A DNA stretch of 64,000 nucleotides from a bacterium. Lineage in GTDB: Bacteria; Planctomycetota; Planctomycetia; Planctomycetales; Planctomycetaceae. Of the stretch, positions 1 through 9,373 are shown piece after piece (position 1 is the stretch's first letter; each line of letters begins with the position of its first letter). The translations under genes and the position numbers were made by a program. The DNA lies in the NCBI GenBank assembly GCA_016125225.1, contig WGME01000014.1, positions 1-64,000 of the forward strand, given 5' to 3'. The notes beneath the pieces are model-generated. The model was not told the DNA's origin. It made no database searches and saw nothing but the letters and a program-made list of their open reading frames with translations.

Positions 1-53
1 AACAGCGGTGCAACCAGCGACCATAATTCGTCCGACACAATCAACCGGGCCAT
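1..53 (-). CDS. IS5-type transposase, N-terminal fragment (runs off left edge)
   Basis: Only the first 17 codons lie in the window. They read MARLIVSDELWSLVAPL, which resembles the opening of IS5-group transposases (a DELW...PLL-type start). An excellent Shine-Dalgarno (AAGGAGG) sits 5 bases before the ATG at 53. The Nramp-like gene ends at 152, so the right end of the element must lie between 54 and about 151; I could not fix its terminal repeat because the other end is outside the window. The family call rests on a very short stretch. Confidence 0.55.
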   Translation of the reverse strand, partial: MARLIVSDELWSLVAPL

Positions 54-151
54 GCTGTCCTCCTTGACACACCAACCAACCATCAGCCCAGCCTATCGCT
101 CAAACACCAATTCTCCAAGATGGGTTTTGTTAGGTGAGTCTTAGTCACAGC

Positions 152-1684
152 TTAGCCCATCAGCATCGGGATGAGTGATAGTCGCAGAGCTTGAACGGTA
201 AAGTAACCGAAGAACGCACAGGCCCAGACCATCGCCACAAATCGCCAGGGGGAAATTGCCAGCGAGCGCGGCAGAATCTTGCTGTTCATGTAGAGCAACA
301 GTATCGAATACAGGAACATCACGCCGCCATTGAGGGCTGCGGAAATCTGGATCAGGGCTTTCGGCTCTTCGATGCCAAAAAACAAAATCAGCGACCCGAG
401 TGCGATCTCGCTCCAGAGAAACACAAAGTACAAGCGGCCCACTGTCCACTTCCGATGATCGCGCAGGAAGTTGACCCGTACGAGGTCGGCGGAGATGCGG
501 GCGACGCAGTCGAGCACGCCTAGTTCCGTGGTCAATAAGATCGCGGCTCCCGCCATGAGGTAAGCGATCCGCAGGAATTGTCCGGCAGGATAGTCCTGCA
601 GCAACAGCGATTGCGCATAGACAAAGTCCATCCCGCCCGAAAGATTGCGGGCCTGTTCCCGCAGTTGCCCCTGTTCATCGTACAACAGGGAATAGGCGAT
701 CATCGCGAGCAGGAAGAGCGTGATGACGCACGTCAGCAAAAAGCTGAAAGCATGCTCGATATTCGCCGCTCGCCACCAATCTCGCCAGCGTGCGTGGTTT
801 TCCGGCGTGTGGTGAAAGTGGTACCCCGTCTCTTCGACCGTCTCTTCTTTACCGGTGAGCGGGCTGGTGATGCGGCCGATGTATTGGCCCATTCCGTAAC
901 CCTTGTCTTTCACGTAGTTGCTTTGGCCCAGGTTCAAAGTTCCCCCGGCACCGGCAAAGGCCAAGGCTCCGAGCAGTTGCATCATCGACAAACCCGTTGT
1001 CTGTTGATCGGGCAGGCGGCCTACGCTGAGCAGCCCTCGTCCTAACCCGGCCAAGGCGTCCCAGCGCACGGTGATGAACGCGATGACCACGACCAGCAAT
1101 AGGATGCTGGCCACCAGCCACGTTTGAATTCGTTCGACGGTGTTGTAGACCACAGGCCCCGCAGTCAATACGACACCACACAACACCAGGCCACCAATCG
1201 CCAGTTCCCTCAGGTAGTACGCCTGATATTGTGGCCCGGCGGCGGTTGCCGCTGAGACATCTGGTCCCCAGATCAACCAGCTCAGTAACTGTGCCCCGCC
1301 GGTCCCCCAACCGGGAAAGGCATACGGAATGATGTTCATCGCCAGAAAGATGTACGACCAGTGCCAACTAAGGCGGCAGAACCCCGTGATAGTGCTTTCG
1401 CCGGTGAGCAGCGTCCACCGTTCAATTTCCATATTGATGAAGTACTGCGTCACAATCCCCAGCAGCGCGGCCCAGAAGAAAACAAAGCCCGATTTGTAGA
1501 CGATGTTCGGCCACAAGATGAACTCGCCAGACCCCAGCGCCAATCCGGCGAGAATCAGGCTCGGACCTACCATCCGACGCCAGGAAATCGCTGGTGGCAT
1601 GTCGCGATACCGCAAGGGCGGCAAGTGCTGATGCGGTATGACGGCATCGGGGACCAGTTCCTCTTCCGATGGGTTCATGATCAT
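152..1684 (-). CDS. Nramp-like (LeuT-fold) metal ion transporter
   Basis: Polytopic inner-membrane protein of about 510 residues with roughly 11 hydrophobic segments, related to the Nramp divalent-metal transporter family. The first helix (GPSLILAGLALGSGEF) lacks the classical DPGN motif, and the helix 6 region (GTLNLGQSNYVKDKG) lacks the MPH motif that binds the metal in true Nramps. It therefore belongs to a divergent Nramp-related branch and its substrate cannot be stated. A soluble, His-containing insertion (EETGYHFHHTPENHARW) lies in the middle of the chain. The reading frame is open up to 1933, but the extra residues look non-coding and would overlap the divergent gene, so I place the start at the MIMNPSEEE methionine (1684; 1678 is an alternative). 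Confidence 0.7.
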   Translation of the reverse strand: MIMNPSEEELVPDAVIPHQHLPPLRYRDMPPAISWRRMVGPSLILAGLALGSGEFILWPNIVYKSGFVFFWAALLGIVTQYFINMEIERWTLLTGESTITGFCRLSWHWSYIFLAMNIIPYAFPGWGTGGAQLLSWLIWGPDVSAATAAGPQYQAYYLRELAIGGLVLCGVVLTAGPVVYNTVERIQTWLVASILLLVVVIAFITVRWDALAGLGRGLLSVGRLPDQQTTGLSMMQLLGALAFAGAGGTLNLGQSNYVKDKGYGMGQYIGRITSPLTGKEETVEETGYHFHHTPENHARWRDWWRAANIEHAFSFLLTCVITLFLLAMIAYSLLYDEQGQLREQARNLSGGMDFVYAQSLLLQDYPAGQFLRIAYLMAGAAILLTTELGVLDCVARISADLVRVNFLRDHRKWTVGRLYFVFLWSEIALGSLILFFGIEEPKALIQISAALNGGVMFLYSILLLYMNSKILPRSLAISPWRFVAMVWACAFFGYFTVQALRLSLIPMLMG

Positions 1685-1863
1685 GATGGCAGCGCTTCCA
1701 TGAGGATTTGAACAGGACTCGCATGGTAACGGCCGGACATCGTCAACGCATCCAACTTTCCCGATCTTGACAATTGGCCGGGGTGGCAAACCCGTGCTCG
1801 TGTCGAATGAAGAGAATCTGGCTACAATTTGCGGGAACACGAGATTGGAACCGAGCGCCCACG

Positions 1864-2859
1864 ATGACCGACCATTCGCATTCCGCCCACGACTCTGCCT
1901 CTCTGCCTGATGATTTGCCCCCGGTGCAACCACCGTCGGCCGGGTTTATCGTGCAGTTATTCGTGGTGCCGGCCCTGATTGTTCTGGCCGTGGTCGCCGT
2001 GTGGGCGATGTTCGGACGGATTGCCGCCGGAGAACAGGATTGGCACTTGCTGGTGCAGGAACTGGAAAGCCCGAATCCGCATGTTCATCGTCGGGCCATG
2101 TTCGGACTCGCCCAATTGCTCGATACCGATCGCCGCCTGGAGCAGGACGGGCAACACCTCGCCAGCAATCCGGAAATCGCGACCGCGCTGACAAAGCTGC
2201 TCGAGAAGCAACTGCAGTCACCGAATGCTGACGAAGAAACCTTGAGTTCTCAAGTCTATTTGACCCGGGCTATGGGTTTAATTGATCTTCCCGAGGCGGC
2301 CATACCAGTGCTGAGTAAGGCGTTAGATGATCAATACGATATCGAGGTCCGCAAAGGTGCCGTGACCTCGATCGCTTTGATCGCAGGTCGGGCGATGGAA
2401 CGTGGTACTCCGGTCTCTGGACCTGTGGCCGATGCGCTGATTGATCTCTCGCAGGATTCCGATCCCACACTCAAGCGGGCTGCGGCTTTTGCGTTAGGCC
2501 TGGTCGACAGTCCCGAAGCCAAAGATCGCCTGCAAGTCCTGCTGCAGGACACCGGCGATCCGATGACGGCCATCAATGCGGCGATTGCGTTATCACGTTC
2601 CGATTCCACGGCGGGGTATCACGTCTTCGTCTCCGCGCTCACGGCGTCGAAACCGCAGAAATCGGCCGAAGCCGAGCAGGATCGATTGCTGATCCTCAAG
2701 AATACGCTGAAAGCCGTGGGCGACTTGGCTGCGAAGTTTACGCCTGAGCAGCGGGCCGAGTTGCTGAAACTCGTCATCCAGTTGGCGGAAGAAGATGCGG
2801 AGACGCGGGTGCGTGTGGATGCCCGAGCCGCCGAGGCAGCCCTTTCCGCCGTGAACTGA
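1864..2859 (+). CDS. Membrane-anchored HEAT-repeat protein
   Basis: About 331 residues. A His/Ser-rich N-terminus precedes one transmembrane helix (about residues 24-46, FIVQLFVVPALIVLAVVAVW). The rest is alpha-helical HEAT/PBS-lyase-type repeats, for example VDSPEAKDRLQVLLQD and NPHVHRRAMFGLAQLLD, which normally act as a protein-binding scaffold. No catalytic motif was seen. The frame is open from 1774, but the ATG at 1864 gives a sensible protein start and avoids the divergent neighbour. It is transcribed away from the Nramp-like gene, so the 180-base space between them should hold both promoters. Confidence 0.75.
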   Translation: MTDHSHSAHDSASLPDDLPPVQPPSAGFIVQLFVVPALIVLAVVAVWAMFGRIAAGEQDWHLLVQELESPNPHVHRRAMFGLAQLLDTDRRLEQDGQHLASNPEIATALTKLLEKQLQSPNADEETLSSQVYLTRAMGLIDLPEAAIPVLSKALDDQYDIEVRKGAVTSIALIAGRAMERGTPVSGPVADALIDLSQDSDPTLKRAAAFALGLVDSPEAKDRLQVLLQDTGDPMTAINAAIALSRSDSTAGYHVFVSALTASKPQKSAEAEQDRLLILKNTLKAVGDLAAKFTPEQRAELLKLVIQLAEEDAETRVRVDARAAEAALSAVN

Positions 2860-3263
2860 GTTCGGAGTGAACTCCTGTCTGAACGATCGTATCGATTCTG
2901 ACGTGGTCACCGGGTTTAGCGGTCAATGCCCCTCTGGCGATTGTGCCCTGGCTACGTATTGTACGTCGGAATCGTTGCGGTATTCGACATCCCTGCGATT
3001 TGTAACGTGATGTCGCCAGATCGCCACGCGGAATCGGGGCTTTGCTGCCTGTCTTCACCACACCGCAACCTCAACCTGATTTATCGTTGTTCCATAGTCG
3101 TTACGTGCGGCCTGTACCTGAACAGGTCCGGCTGTAACGAGCGTTTTTCTTTTGCGATCTGTCGGCCCTCTTCTCATACTAGGACCTATCGGGTCTTGGC
3201 AAACTCTTGGGACAGAGTGGTACCGAACTGGGAGAAAACCACGTACTCGGGGGAGATTGAGTG
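2860..3263. other. Intergenic region upstream of the YTV-protein gene
   Basis: About 400 bases with no convincing coding frame. It contains a short dyad ACCTG-AA-CAGGT near 3116 and, at its right end, a purine-rich ribosome binding site (GGGGGAG) before the start at 3264. No terminator with a T-run and no tRNA was seen. It probably carries the promoter of the surface-protein gene. Confidence 0.4.
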
Positions 3264-4610
3264 ATGAACAGGGGATGGATCGGAGCGGCTGCCGTAGCGC
3301 TGCTGACTCTGATAGCTGGGCCGAACCCAGCATTGGCCGCTTATTGCGGGGGAGCTTGCTACAACAGTTGTCCGACGACCGCCTGTCAGCCGACGGCTTG
3401 CTACACAACGTGCAAAGTCGAACGGCAGACATGCTACCGCACTGTTTATGACACGGTGCAGGAGCCGGAACAGTACACGGTCAACCGCACCACGTATGAC
3501 ACCGTCTACGATGACGTGCAGGAAACCTGTTACCGGAACGTGGTCGAAACCGCGTTTCGCGAAGAACAGTATCAGGTCGCGCGTCCGATTTACGAGACCG
3601 CCGAACGCGTCGAGAATTACACGGTGATGCGGCCAGTGACTTCGGTGACCTATTACGACCGCAGCTACACCGTCCAGCGGCCGGTCTGGGAGGATTCCGT
3701 CCGCCAGGTCACCCGTTCGGTGATGCGTCCGGTCACCGAAACCGTGGAACGCGAAGTCCGCTGCACCGTGATGCGGCAAGTGACGGAAACCGTCAACCAG
3801 GAACGCTGTTACACGGTGATGCGGCCGGTGACGACCTATCGCACGGTCCGCCAGGATTGTGGAAAATGGACCACGCAGCAGGTGTATCATCCGGGTCCGG
3901 TTTGTCCGATGCTGGTGCCCGATGCCTGTGGTTGCCCGCGTGTGACGATGGTGCAACGCCCCGGCTTCACCACCTGTAAACGCGTCTGGTGTCCGCAAGT
4001 CGTGGAACGCCAGATTCCCTGCACCACCTACCAACCGCAAGTGGTCCGTCAGGTGTGTCCGGTGCAAGTCTGTCGGATGGTGCCGGAACTCGTGGTGAAC
4101 AAGGTGCCGGTGCAGGTTTGCCGGATGCAGTGTGAACAGGTCGTGCAGAACATTCCAATTCGCACCTGCAAAATGGTTTGCGAAACGAAGACCTGCAAGG
4201 TTCCGGTTCGCAGTTGCCAGATGGTCGCCGAACAATGCACCCGCAAGATTCCGGTTCGCACCTGCCGCATGGTCACCGAGACCTGCAGCCGTCGTGTGCC
4301 CTACTGCGTGACTCGTCAGGAACCCTTCACGGTGACCCGCCGCGTGGCTCGCTGTGTGCCCAAGACCGAAGCCGTGACCTGCACCCGCATGGTGCCCAAG
4401 TGTGTGGCTCGCCAGGAAGCCTACGAAGTCTGCAAGATGGTGCCGAGCACCGTCTGCCCGACGAACAATAGCTGCCCCAGTTGTGCGACGGGCGGTTGTG
4501 CTTCCGGCAACTGCGGCTTGCCCGCCACCAATGAAAGCTACCGCCCGCTGACACCGACACCAGAACCGGAACCGACTCCGGTAACACCTATGTCAGGTCC
4601 GAATGTCTAA
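3264..4610 (+). CDS. YTV-repeat, cysteine-rich secreted surface protein
   Basis: About 448 residues with a clear signal peptide (IGAAAVALLTLIAGPNPALA|AY), so exported. The first half is built of repeats containing YTVxRP, YTVMRPVT and TETVxRE, the hallmark of the planctomycete YTV domain known from cell-wall proteins of Rhodopirellula-type species. The second half is a different tandem array with the consensus VPVRxCxMVxExC (for example VPVQVCRM, IPIRTCKM, VPVRSCQM, IPVRTCRM). It carries paired cysteines, which suggests extensive disulfide cross-linking. A Pro/Thr/Glu-rich tail ends the chain. ATG at 3264 or GTG at 3261 may be used; a GGGGGAG site lies just upstream. Likely structural envelope material. 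Confidence 0.85.
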   Translation: MNRGWIGAAAVALLTLIAGPNPALAAYCGGACYNSCPTTACQPTACYTTCKVERQTCYRTVYDTVQEPEQYTVNRTTYDTVYDDVQETCYRNVVETAFREEQYQVARPIYETAERVENYTVMRPVTSVTYYDRSYTVQRPVWEDSVRQVTRSVMRPVTETVEREVRCTVMRQVTETVNQERCYTVMRPVTTYRTVRQDCGKWTTQQVYHPGPVCPMLVPDACGCPRVTMVQRPGFTTCKRVWCPQVVERQIPCTTYQPQVVRQVCPVQVCRMVPELVVNKVPVQVCRMQCEQVVQNIPIRTCKMVCETKTCKVPVRSCQMVAEQCTRKIPVRTCRMVTETCSRRVPYCVTRQEPFTVTRRVARCVPKTEAVTCTRMVPKCVARQEAYEVCKMVPSTVCPTNNSCPSCATGGCASGNCGLPATNESYRPLTPTPEPEPTPVTPMSGPNV

Positions 4611-4637
4611 CGCGGTTTGATCGATTGAATGAGAAAG

Positions 4638-4670
4638 CAGCCCAGGGATCATCATCCCTGGGCTGTTTTC
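4638..4670 (+). terminator. Rho-independent terminator after the YTV gene
   Basis: Perfect 12-bp stem CAGCCCAGGGAT / ATCCCTGGGCTG with a 4-base loop, followed by TTTTC. It lies between two convergent genes. The opposite strand shows a weaker T-rich tail (CTTTCTC), so it may work in both directions. Confidence 0.85.
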
Positions 4671-4684
4671 ATTTGCTCGTCCGC

Positions 4685-7666
4685 TCACTTCCCGACAGGG
4701 ACCGCTCCGTCGAGATACCGCCAGTTTTTCAGGAAATTGAGCAGGTCGGCCATCTCGGCTTTCGACAGATTCTTCTCGAAGCCCACCGGCATCAGCGACA
4801 TCCCGGTGTTCCGCAATTCCTCGATGTCAGACCGCAGAATCGTCTCGGTTTTGCCTTCTGGCTGTCGCAGTGTGATAGCCGCTGAAGTTTCCGCGGAGAT
4901 GATGCCCGTCATCACTTTGCCGGCCGTCGTGGTGACGGTGTAGCCGAAATAGTTGTTATCAACCGCCCGATTGGGGTCGAGGATCGCGGTCAATAACACA
5001 TCCGGCGTTTTGGTGCGGGTGTCGGCAATGTCCGGGCCGACATTTACGCCACGCTCACCCACGCGGTGACAGGTGACGCAATGCTTCTCGAACAACAGCC
5101 GGCCGCGTTGCGGGTCGGAGGTCAACGTCAACGCAGTCTGGTAGTCAGCCAGAACTTGGGAACGCTGAGCAAATGCCGCTTCCAGAATGGTGACCGCCCG
5201 GTTTCGAATCGCCGCATTGCGATGTTTCGTTAAACGGGGAACCCGTACCGGATCGATTTCCGTCGGTTGGATCTGGCCCTGCTCCAAAGCCGCTAGCAGC
5301 AGTTCCGTTCGGGCTTCCTGGGCCAGCAGCACATCCAGAATACCACGCCGAACTGCCGGAGAAGCCGAGGCAAACTGATCCAGTAATGGTTGGGCGATGT
5401 CCGCACTCGGCGAGAATGCCAAGGCATCGAGGGCCGCTTGCTGGATGGTCACATCGCGATCTTCCAGGGCCAGCGACAACAACTGCTCAGCCGTCGCCGC
5501 ATCGCGCTGCAATCGCATCAGTTGAATGGCGGTCATTCGCAACTCGGCAGGAACCGCGGCGTCCATCGCGACCGTCGAGGCTTCTTGCAACCAGGAGTTC
5601 AACCGGGCCGCCAGCTCATCCGGTAACGCGGGGTCGGTCAACAACGCTTTCCCGCGTGACGCCAAGCCCTGCTGTAAACCTAAGAGGACCGACCATCGCA
5701 GGCTTCGAGTGACATTGTCCGATTCCGCCCATACTGGAGCGGCCAGGGACTGCCAGATGCTTCCCCGAACGGCATCAAACCGTTCCGCACCGGAAATCGC
5801 GGCGAGATCCTGCAGGGCGATTCCCACTACCTCGGAAGATTCTGACGGAGAAAGAGCGGTGAGGACTTGAGCCAGCAGGTTCGGTGCCTGATCGCGAACG
5901 GTCGTCAAAATCGCTGACCGCATCCAGGGATCGGTGGCATCTTGCAAAGTGACTTTCAGCAAAGCCGCCGTCAATGAATCGTCGACTGGCAAGAGCGACA
6001 ACGATTCCACGGCCTGAAATCGCACCCGGGCATTTTCATCCGCAACGAGGGCTAGCCACTGGTTGCGGACTTCGGGCGAATCGCGATGGAATTCGGAGAT
6101 CCGCACGGCCACTTCCCGAACATTCGCATCAGCATCGGACATCGCCGTCAAAACATCGGCGGGGGTGAGTTGCCCGAGTTGCTGTATCAACTGCAGTACG
6201 GTAACCCGAGATTCGGCGGACAAATCCTGCGCAAGCAGAGCACGGAGTGCCGTCAGATCCGCAGTAGCATGACCTTCGAAAATCCGCCGGGACGCGGTAT
6301 CGCGCGTCCAGCCGTTGGTGGAAACAAGTGCTTGGATCAACTCGTCAGCCGACGCTTTCGCCAGGCTTGTCGGTGCCGTGGTCGTCTTCGATTTCGAAGT
6401 CACTCGATAGATGCGGCCACGATCCGTCCCGAGCAGCAAATCGGGACGGGTCTTCAATTCTTCCGGCATGAAGTCGGGATGTTCGATGACGGCACGATAC
6501 ATATCGACCACGTACAGAGACCCATCAGGACCATGTGCTAGATTCACCGGCCGGAACCATGTGTCGGGCGAGGCCAGAAACTCACGGTGTGCATACGGCG
6601 ATTCCCCCGCGAAAGTTGCCCCGGAATTTGACAACACTTCACGATGCACCAGATTCCCGGTGGGATCGCAGGTGAAAGCATTGCCGTGATACCCGGTCGG
6701 CAAGGCATCACCTCGATAAATCGTCACCCCGCAGGCCGCAGTGAACTGATTGGCATGCAACGTCGATGTTGTCCAGGCCTGACTGATGGGATAGAGCCGC
6801 GAGTTTTCCCCGGCGGCACAGACATCGTGCATCACCTGTTGGGGTCCATAGAACGGATTTTGCTTCAGGTAGCGATCATCGAGCATCACCTGCGAACAGG
6901 GGTTGCGGTTACTGCAGACGAACTGATGGCCGTAGCTGTCGAAGGTCAGGCCGAATTGTCCATGTCCTGTTACTGTCCCGAAATCGCCGGTTTCCGGATG
7001 AAAACGGAAGTCAAAACCACTGATCGTCAACGGTTCCCGGCTCGATTTCCATTCCGGACGCTCGGCGACGACTTTGCCCCCGCGCAGACCATTCGCGATG
7101 TAGACATAACCATCCGGGCCATAGGTCGGATGGTTGGCCCGAAGTTGCGAGTTTTCCTGAGCGAAACCGCTGAACCAGGTTTCCCGGAACTCGGCGACAC
7201 CGTCACCATCCCGGTCGGCAAAGAAGGCCACTTGACCTGCCATCGTCACAATCACGCCATCGCGATAGGGAAGCACGCCAGTGACGAAGAGCAGTTGATC
7301 CGCGAAGACCTGAGCCGTTTCATACCGGCCATCGCCATCGTGATCGAACAGCATTTTGATGCGGGAAGACGGCGGTGACCCGGCGGCCGGACCGTGCGGA
7401 TAGTCTCGCATTTCGACCACCCACAACTTCCCATCGGCACCGAAGTGGACGGCGACCGGGTCAATGACCTCAGGTTCTGCCGCGACCAGTTCGATCTGCA
7501 ATTCAGGATCGAGAGCGAAGGTCCTCAATGACTGGCTGGGTTCCAGCGGTCCTTTGAGGGCGGCCGGGGCAGTTGTTTCCGCCGCGATGCTCTCCGATGG
7601 TGACACCCCGAGACAAAATCCCATTCCGCTGGCACAAACCGCGAGCCAGCCCACAAACTTCTGCAT
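4685..7666 (-). CDS. Secreted propeller-HEAT-cytochrome c protein (PVC 'membrane-bound dehydrogenase')
   Basis: About 993 residues. The signal peptide (MQKFVGWLAVCASGMGFCLG) is followed by a beta-propeller like sugar/PQQ dehydrogenases (repeats such as DHDGDGRYE, DRDGDGVAEF and HGPDGSLYVVDMYR). A long alpha-helical HEAT-repeat region comes next, then a C-terminal heme domain with CVTCH and a likely axial methionine in TGMSLMP. This order matches the TIGR02604 plus TIGR02603 architecture that is greatly expanded in planctomycetes. The role is presumed periplasmic oxidation of a carbohydrate with electrons passed to heme; the substrate is unknown. The start at 7666 is chosen because AGAGGAG precedes it by 8 bases; the frame is open to 7687. 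Confidence 0.85.
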   Translation of the reverse strand: MQKFVGWLAVCASGMGFCLGVSPSESIAAETTAPAALKGPLEPSQSLRTFALDPELQIELVAAEPEVIDPVAVHFGADGKLWVVEMRDYPHGPAAGSPPSSRIKMLFDHDGDGRYETAQVFADQLLFVTGVLPYRDGVIVTMAGQVAFFADRDGDGVAEFRETWFSGFAQENSQLRANHPTYGPDGYVYIANGLRGGKVVAERPEWKSSREPLTISGFDFRFHPETGDFGTVTGHGQFGLTFDSYGHQFVCSNRNPCSQVMLDDRYLKQNPFYGPQQVMHDVCAAGENSRLYPISQAWTTSTLHANQFTAACGVTIYRGDALPTGYHGNAFTCDPTGNLVHREVLSNSGATFAGESPYAHREFLASPDTWFRPVNLAHGPDGSLYVVDMYRAVIEHPDFMPEELKTRPDLLLGTDRGRIYRVTSKSKTTTAPTSLAKASADELIQALVSTNGWTRDTASRRIFEGHATADLTALRALLAQDLSAESRVTVLQLIQQLGQLTPADVLTAMSDADANVREVAVRISEFHRDSPEVRNQWLALVADENARVRFQAVESLSLLPVDDSLTAALLKVTLQDATDPWMRSAILTTVRDQAPNLLAQVLTALSPSESSEVVGIALQDLAAISGAERFDAVRGSIWQSLAAPVWAESDNVTRSLRWSVLLGLQQGLASRGKALLTDPALPDELAARLNSWLQEASTVAMDAAVPAELRMTAIQLMRLQRDAATAEQLLSLALEDRDVTIQQAALDALAFSPSADIAQPLLDQFASASPAVRRGILDVLLAQEARTELLLAALEQGQIQPTEIDPVRVPRLTKHRNAAIRNRAVTILEAAFAQRSQVLADYQTALTLTSDPQRGRLLFEKHCVTCHRVGERGVNVGPDIADTRTKTPDVLLTAILDPNRAVDNNYFGYTVTTTAGKVMTGIISAETSAAITLRQPEGKTETILRSDIEELRNTGMSLMPVGFEKNLSKAEMADLLNFLKNWRYLDGAVPVGK

Positions 7667-7758
7667 GCGTGCACTCCTCTCCACCACCGCGAGGGATTAT
7701 AACAACGATTGTTGATGTTGTCGGCTGACAAGAGACCTGATTCCGGAAGACTTGCTGC

Positions 7759-8262
7759 ATGAGCCTGAATGCTCGGATTTCACAGATGGCCGCGTGGATT
7801 GCGCGCTCAGCCGTCACCGCGTGGATTGGAGCCGCGGGCCTGTTCGTGATGGTCGGCGTCCGCGAAGTCACCACGCCGGAATTCAGCAGCGAGATTCGAG
7901 ATCGGCTGGTAGTCGTACGATTCCCGTTGTTTTATGCGACGGGATTTTTTCTCGTGGGGTTGGGTTGGTTATTGAGCGCCGTGATTCCACGGGCACCACA
8001 AATGTCTGGTTGGCGGACCTGGACAATTTGCGGTCTGTTGACGGTCGCGCTGATTGGCATGGTGGGCGATTACATCTGGATCTACTTGCCGCTGGAGCAG
8101 ATGGTCACCCCCCCCGGACAGCCGCGTACTCAACAGTTCATCCACTTGCACGAATGGTCGGCCCGAATCAACAGCATTAATCTGGTGTGGTGCCTGATTG
8201 CCGCCAGTCTGATGAACTGGCAGAGCGTTGCCATTCCAAGTGACAACTCGGTCTCAGTTTGA
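7759..8262 (+). CDS. Small four-helix membrane protein, unknown function
   Basis: 167 residues with about four hydrophobic helices (WIGAAGLFVMVGVRE, FPLFYATGFFLVGLGWLLS, WTICGLLTVALIGMVGDYIW, INLVWCLIAASLMNW). The pattern of a GVRE-type loop after helix 1 and a second helix starting RFPLFYAT is loosely similar to DUF4149/TMEM205-like proteins, but I do not regard this as established. Its 3' end overlaps the convergent trmB-like gene by 9 bases. Confidence 0.65.
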   Translation: MSLNARISQMAAWIARSAVTAWIGAAGLFVMVGVREVTTPEFSSEIRDRLVVVRFPLFYATGFFLVGLGWLLSAVIPRAPQMSGWRTWTICGLLTVALIGMVGDYIWIYLPLEQMVTPPGQPRTQQFIHLHEWSARINSINLVWCLIAASLMNWQSVAIPSDNSVSV

Positions 8263-9183
8263 CCGTTTGGGTCGTTTCGGGCGATGCGGTCGCTTCGGTT
8301 TGAAGTTGCGGCGAAACGGGGGCTTCTTCGCCGGTTGGCTTGCATCGCGGCCGGTTTCGAGCAGATCGTACTTGGCCAGACTGCGGTCAGCATCGAAATC
8401 GGGCCGCGGGAGTTGCGGCAGCCGTTCGGAAATCTGTTCCGGTGACAGATCCTCCCGTTTCACGCCAATCGCCCGGTAGATCGGCAGATTTTCGCGGATC
8501 GCCAGAATCTCACGGCGGGTGCGGCCTTCCGGAGTTTCCGGCCACCGACCGGGCAATTCCGTCACCGTGAAGAACTCGCCGAAAATGCTCCGCATGTACT
8601 TCGCATAAGCCGGGTTGTCGGTTTGCAGGTAACATTGCCCACCCGGTTGCAGCACGCGATGGACATCGGCCAGAAACTCCGGCGTGATCAAGCGCTGATG
8701 GATCTGCTCGGGATCGTAATACGGCTGCGGATGGTAGCAGTGAATTTCGGCGATGGAACCGGGAGCGAAATGATACTGCACCAATTCGCGACCACCGATC
8801 ACGCCGACCCGCACGTTTCCCAACCCCCGTTGATTGGCCCGCCGCGTGGCATAGCGCACCACCACGGGCAGAATGTCCACGGCCAGATGCAGGTGATCGG
8901 GCCGCGCCAGCGCGCTCCACAAGGTGAAGCGACCGTTGCCACAACCGATATCAATCACCACGGGACCCGAGCGGCCGAACATCGCCGCCAGATCTAGCGG
9001 CCGTTCCTTGGGCCAGCGCTTGAGTGCCGTCTTCGCCCATTGCTCCTGAGGCAGAATCACACCCGGAATGGCGACATCAAATTCGGTTTCGATGGTGCCC
9101 GGTTCCGGGATTTTTGTCGGAGTGGCTGCCAGGGGGGAATCCGGCGTTTCGGGGGCATCGGCAGGCAGTTCGGCGTCGGTCAT
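8254..9183 (-). CDS. trmB: tRNA (guanine-N7)-methyltransferase
   Basis: Class I SAM-dependent methyltransferase that makes m7G46 in tRNA. The SAM site VVIDIGCGNGRF lies near residues 75-86, with a second motif AVDILP near 101-106. The TDNPAYAKYM stretch matches the TDxxxYxxxM region of TrmB. The usual FPDPWPKKRH motif is altered here to CYHPQPYYDPEQIHQR, so substrate contacts may differ. At 309 residues it is longer than the E. coli enzyme: about 60 extra residues precede the core and a very basic tail (KPKRPHRPKRPKRSN) ends it, probably for RNA binding. It is divergent from thiC. Confidence 0.8.
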   Translation of the reverse strand: MTDAELPADAPETPDSPLAATPTKIPEPGTIETEFDVAIPGVILPQEQWAKTALKRWPKERPLDLAAMFGRSGPVVIDIGCGNGRFTLWSALARPDHLHLAVDILPVVVRYATRRANQRGLGNVRVGVIGGRELVQYHFAPGSIAEIHCYHPQPYYDPEQIHQRLITPEFLADVHRVLQPGGQCYLQTDNPAYAKYMRSIFGEFFTVTELPGRWPETPEGRTRREILAIRENLPIYRAIGVKREDLSPEQISERLPQLPRPDFDADRSLAKYDLLETGRDASQPAKKPPFRRNFKPKRPHRPKRPKRSN

Positions 9184-9373
9184 GACAGTTCCCGCGGGGC
9201 GAATCAGGGCGTGACGCGTAGTCTACCGCTTCCGCCGGTCCGGCGTGAGTGGACAACGCCCAGTACCGGAATTCGTGGCACCGATTGCAAATCCAGTCTG
9301 TTCGACTACGATTGTGGTGGAACGATTTAACACATCATCGCCTGTCGATGTTGATGATAAGGATATCTCACGC

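Noticed and set aside
152-1933. Extended 593-residue version of the Nramp-like protein
   Set aside because: The first 83 residues are not protein-like and would overlap the divergent HEAT-repeat gene and its promoter.
3186-4235. Long minus-strand open frame (349 codons) opposite the YTV gene
   Set aside because: The product is a monotonous His/Thr/Asp/Arg mixture caused by the repeats of the real gene on the other strand; no start signal or domain.
9184-9373. Possible TPP riboswitch before thiC
   Set aside because: The conserved CUGAGA and ACCUGAUC-type segments are absent from the whole spacer, so no riboswitch is claimed.
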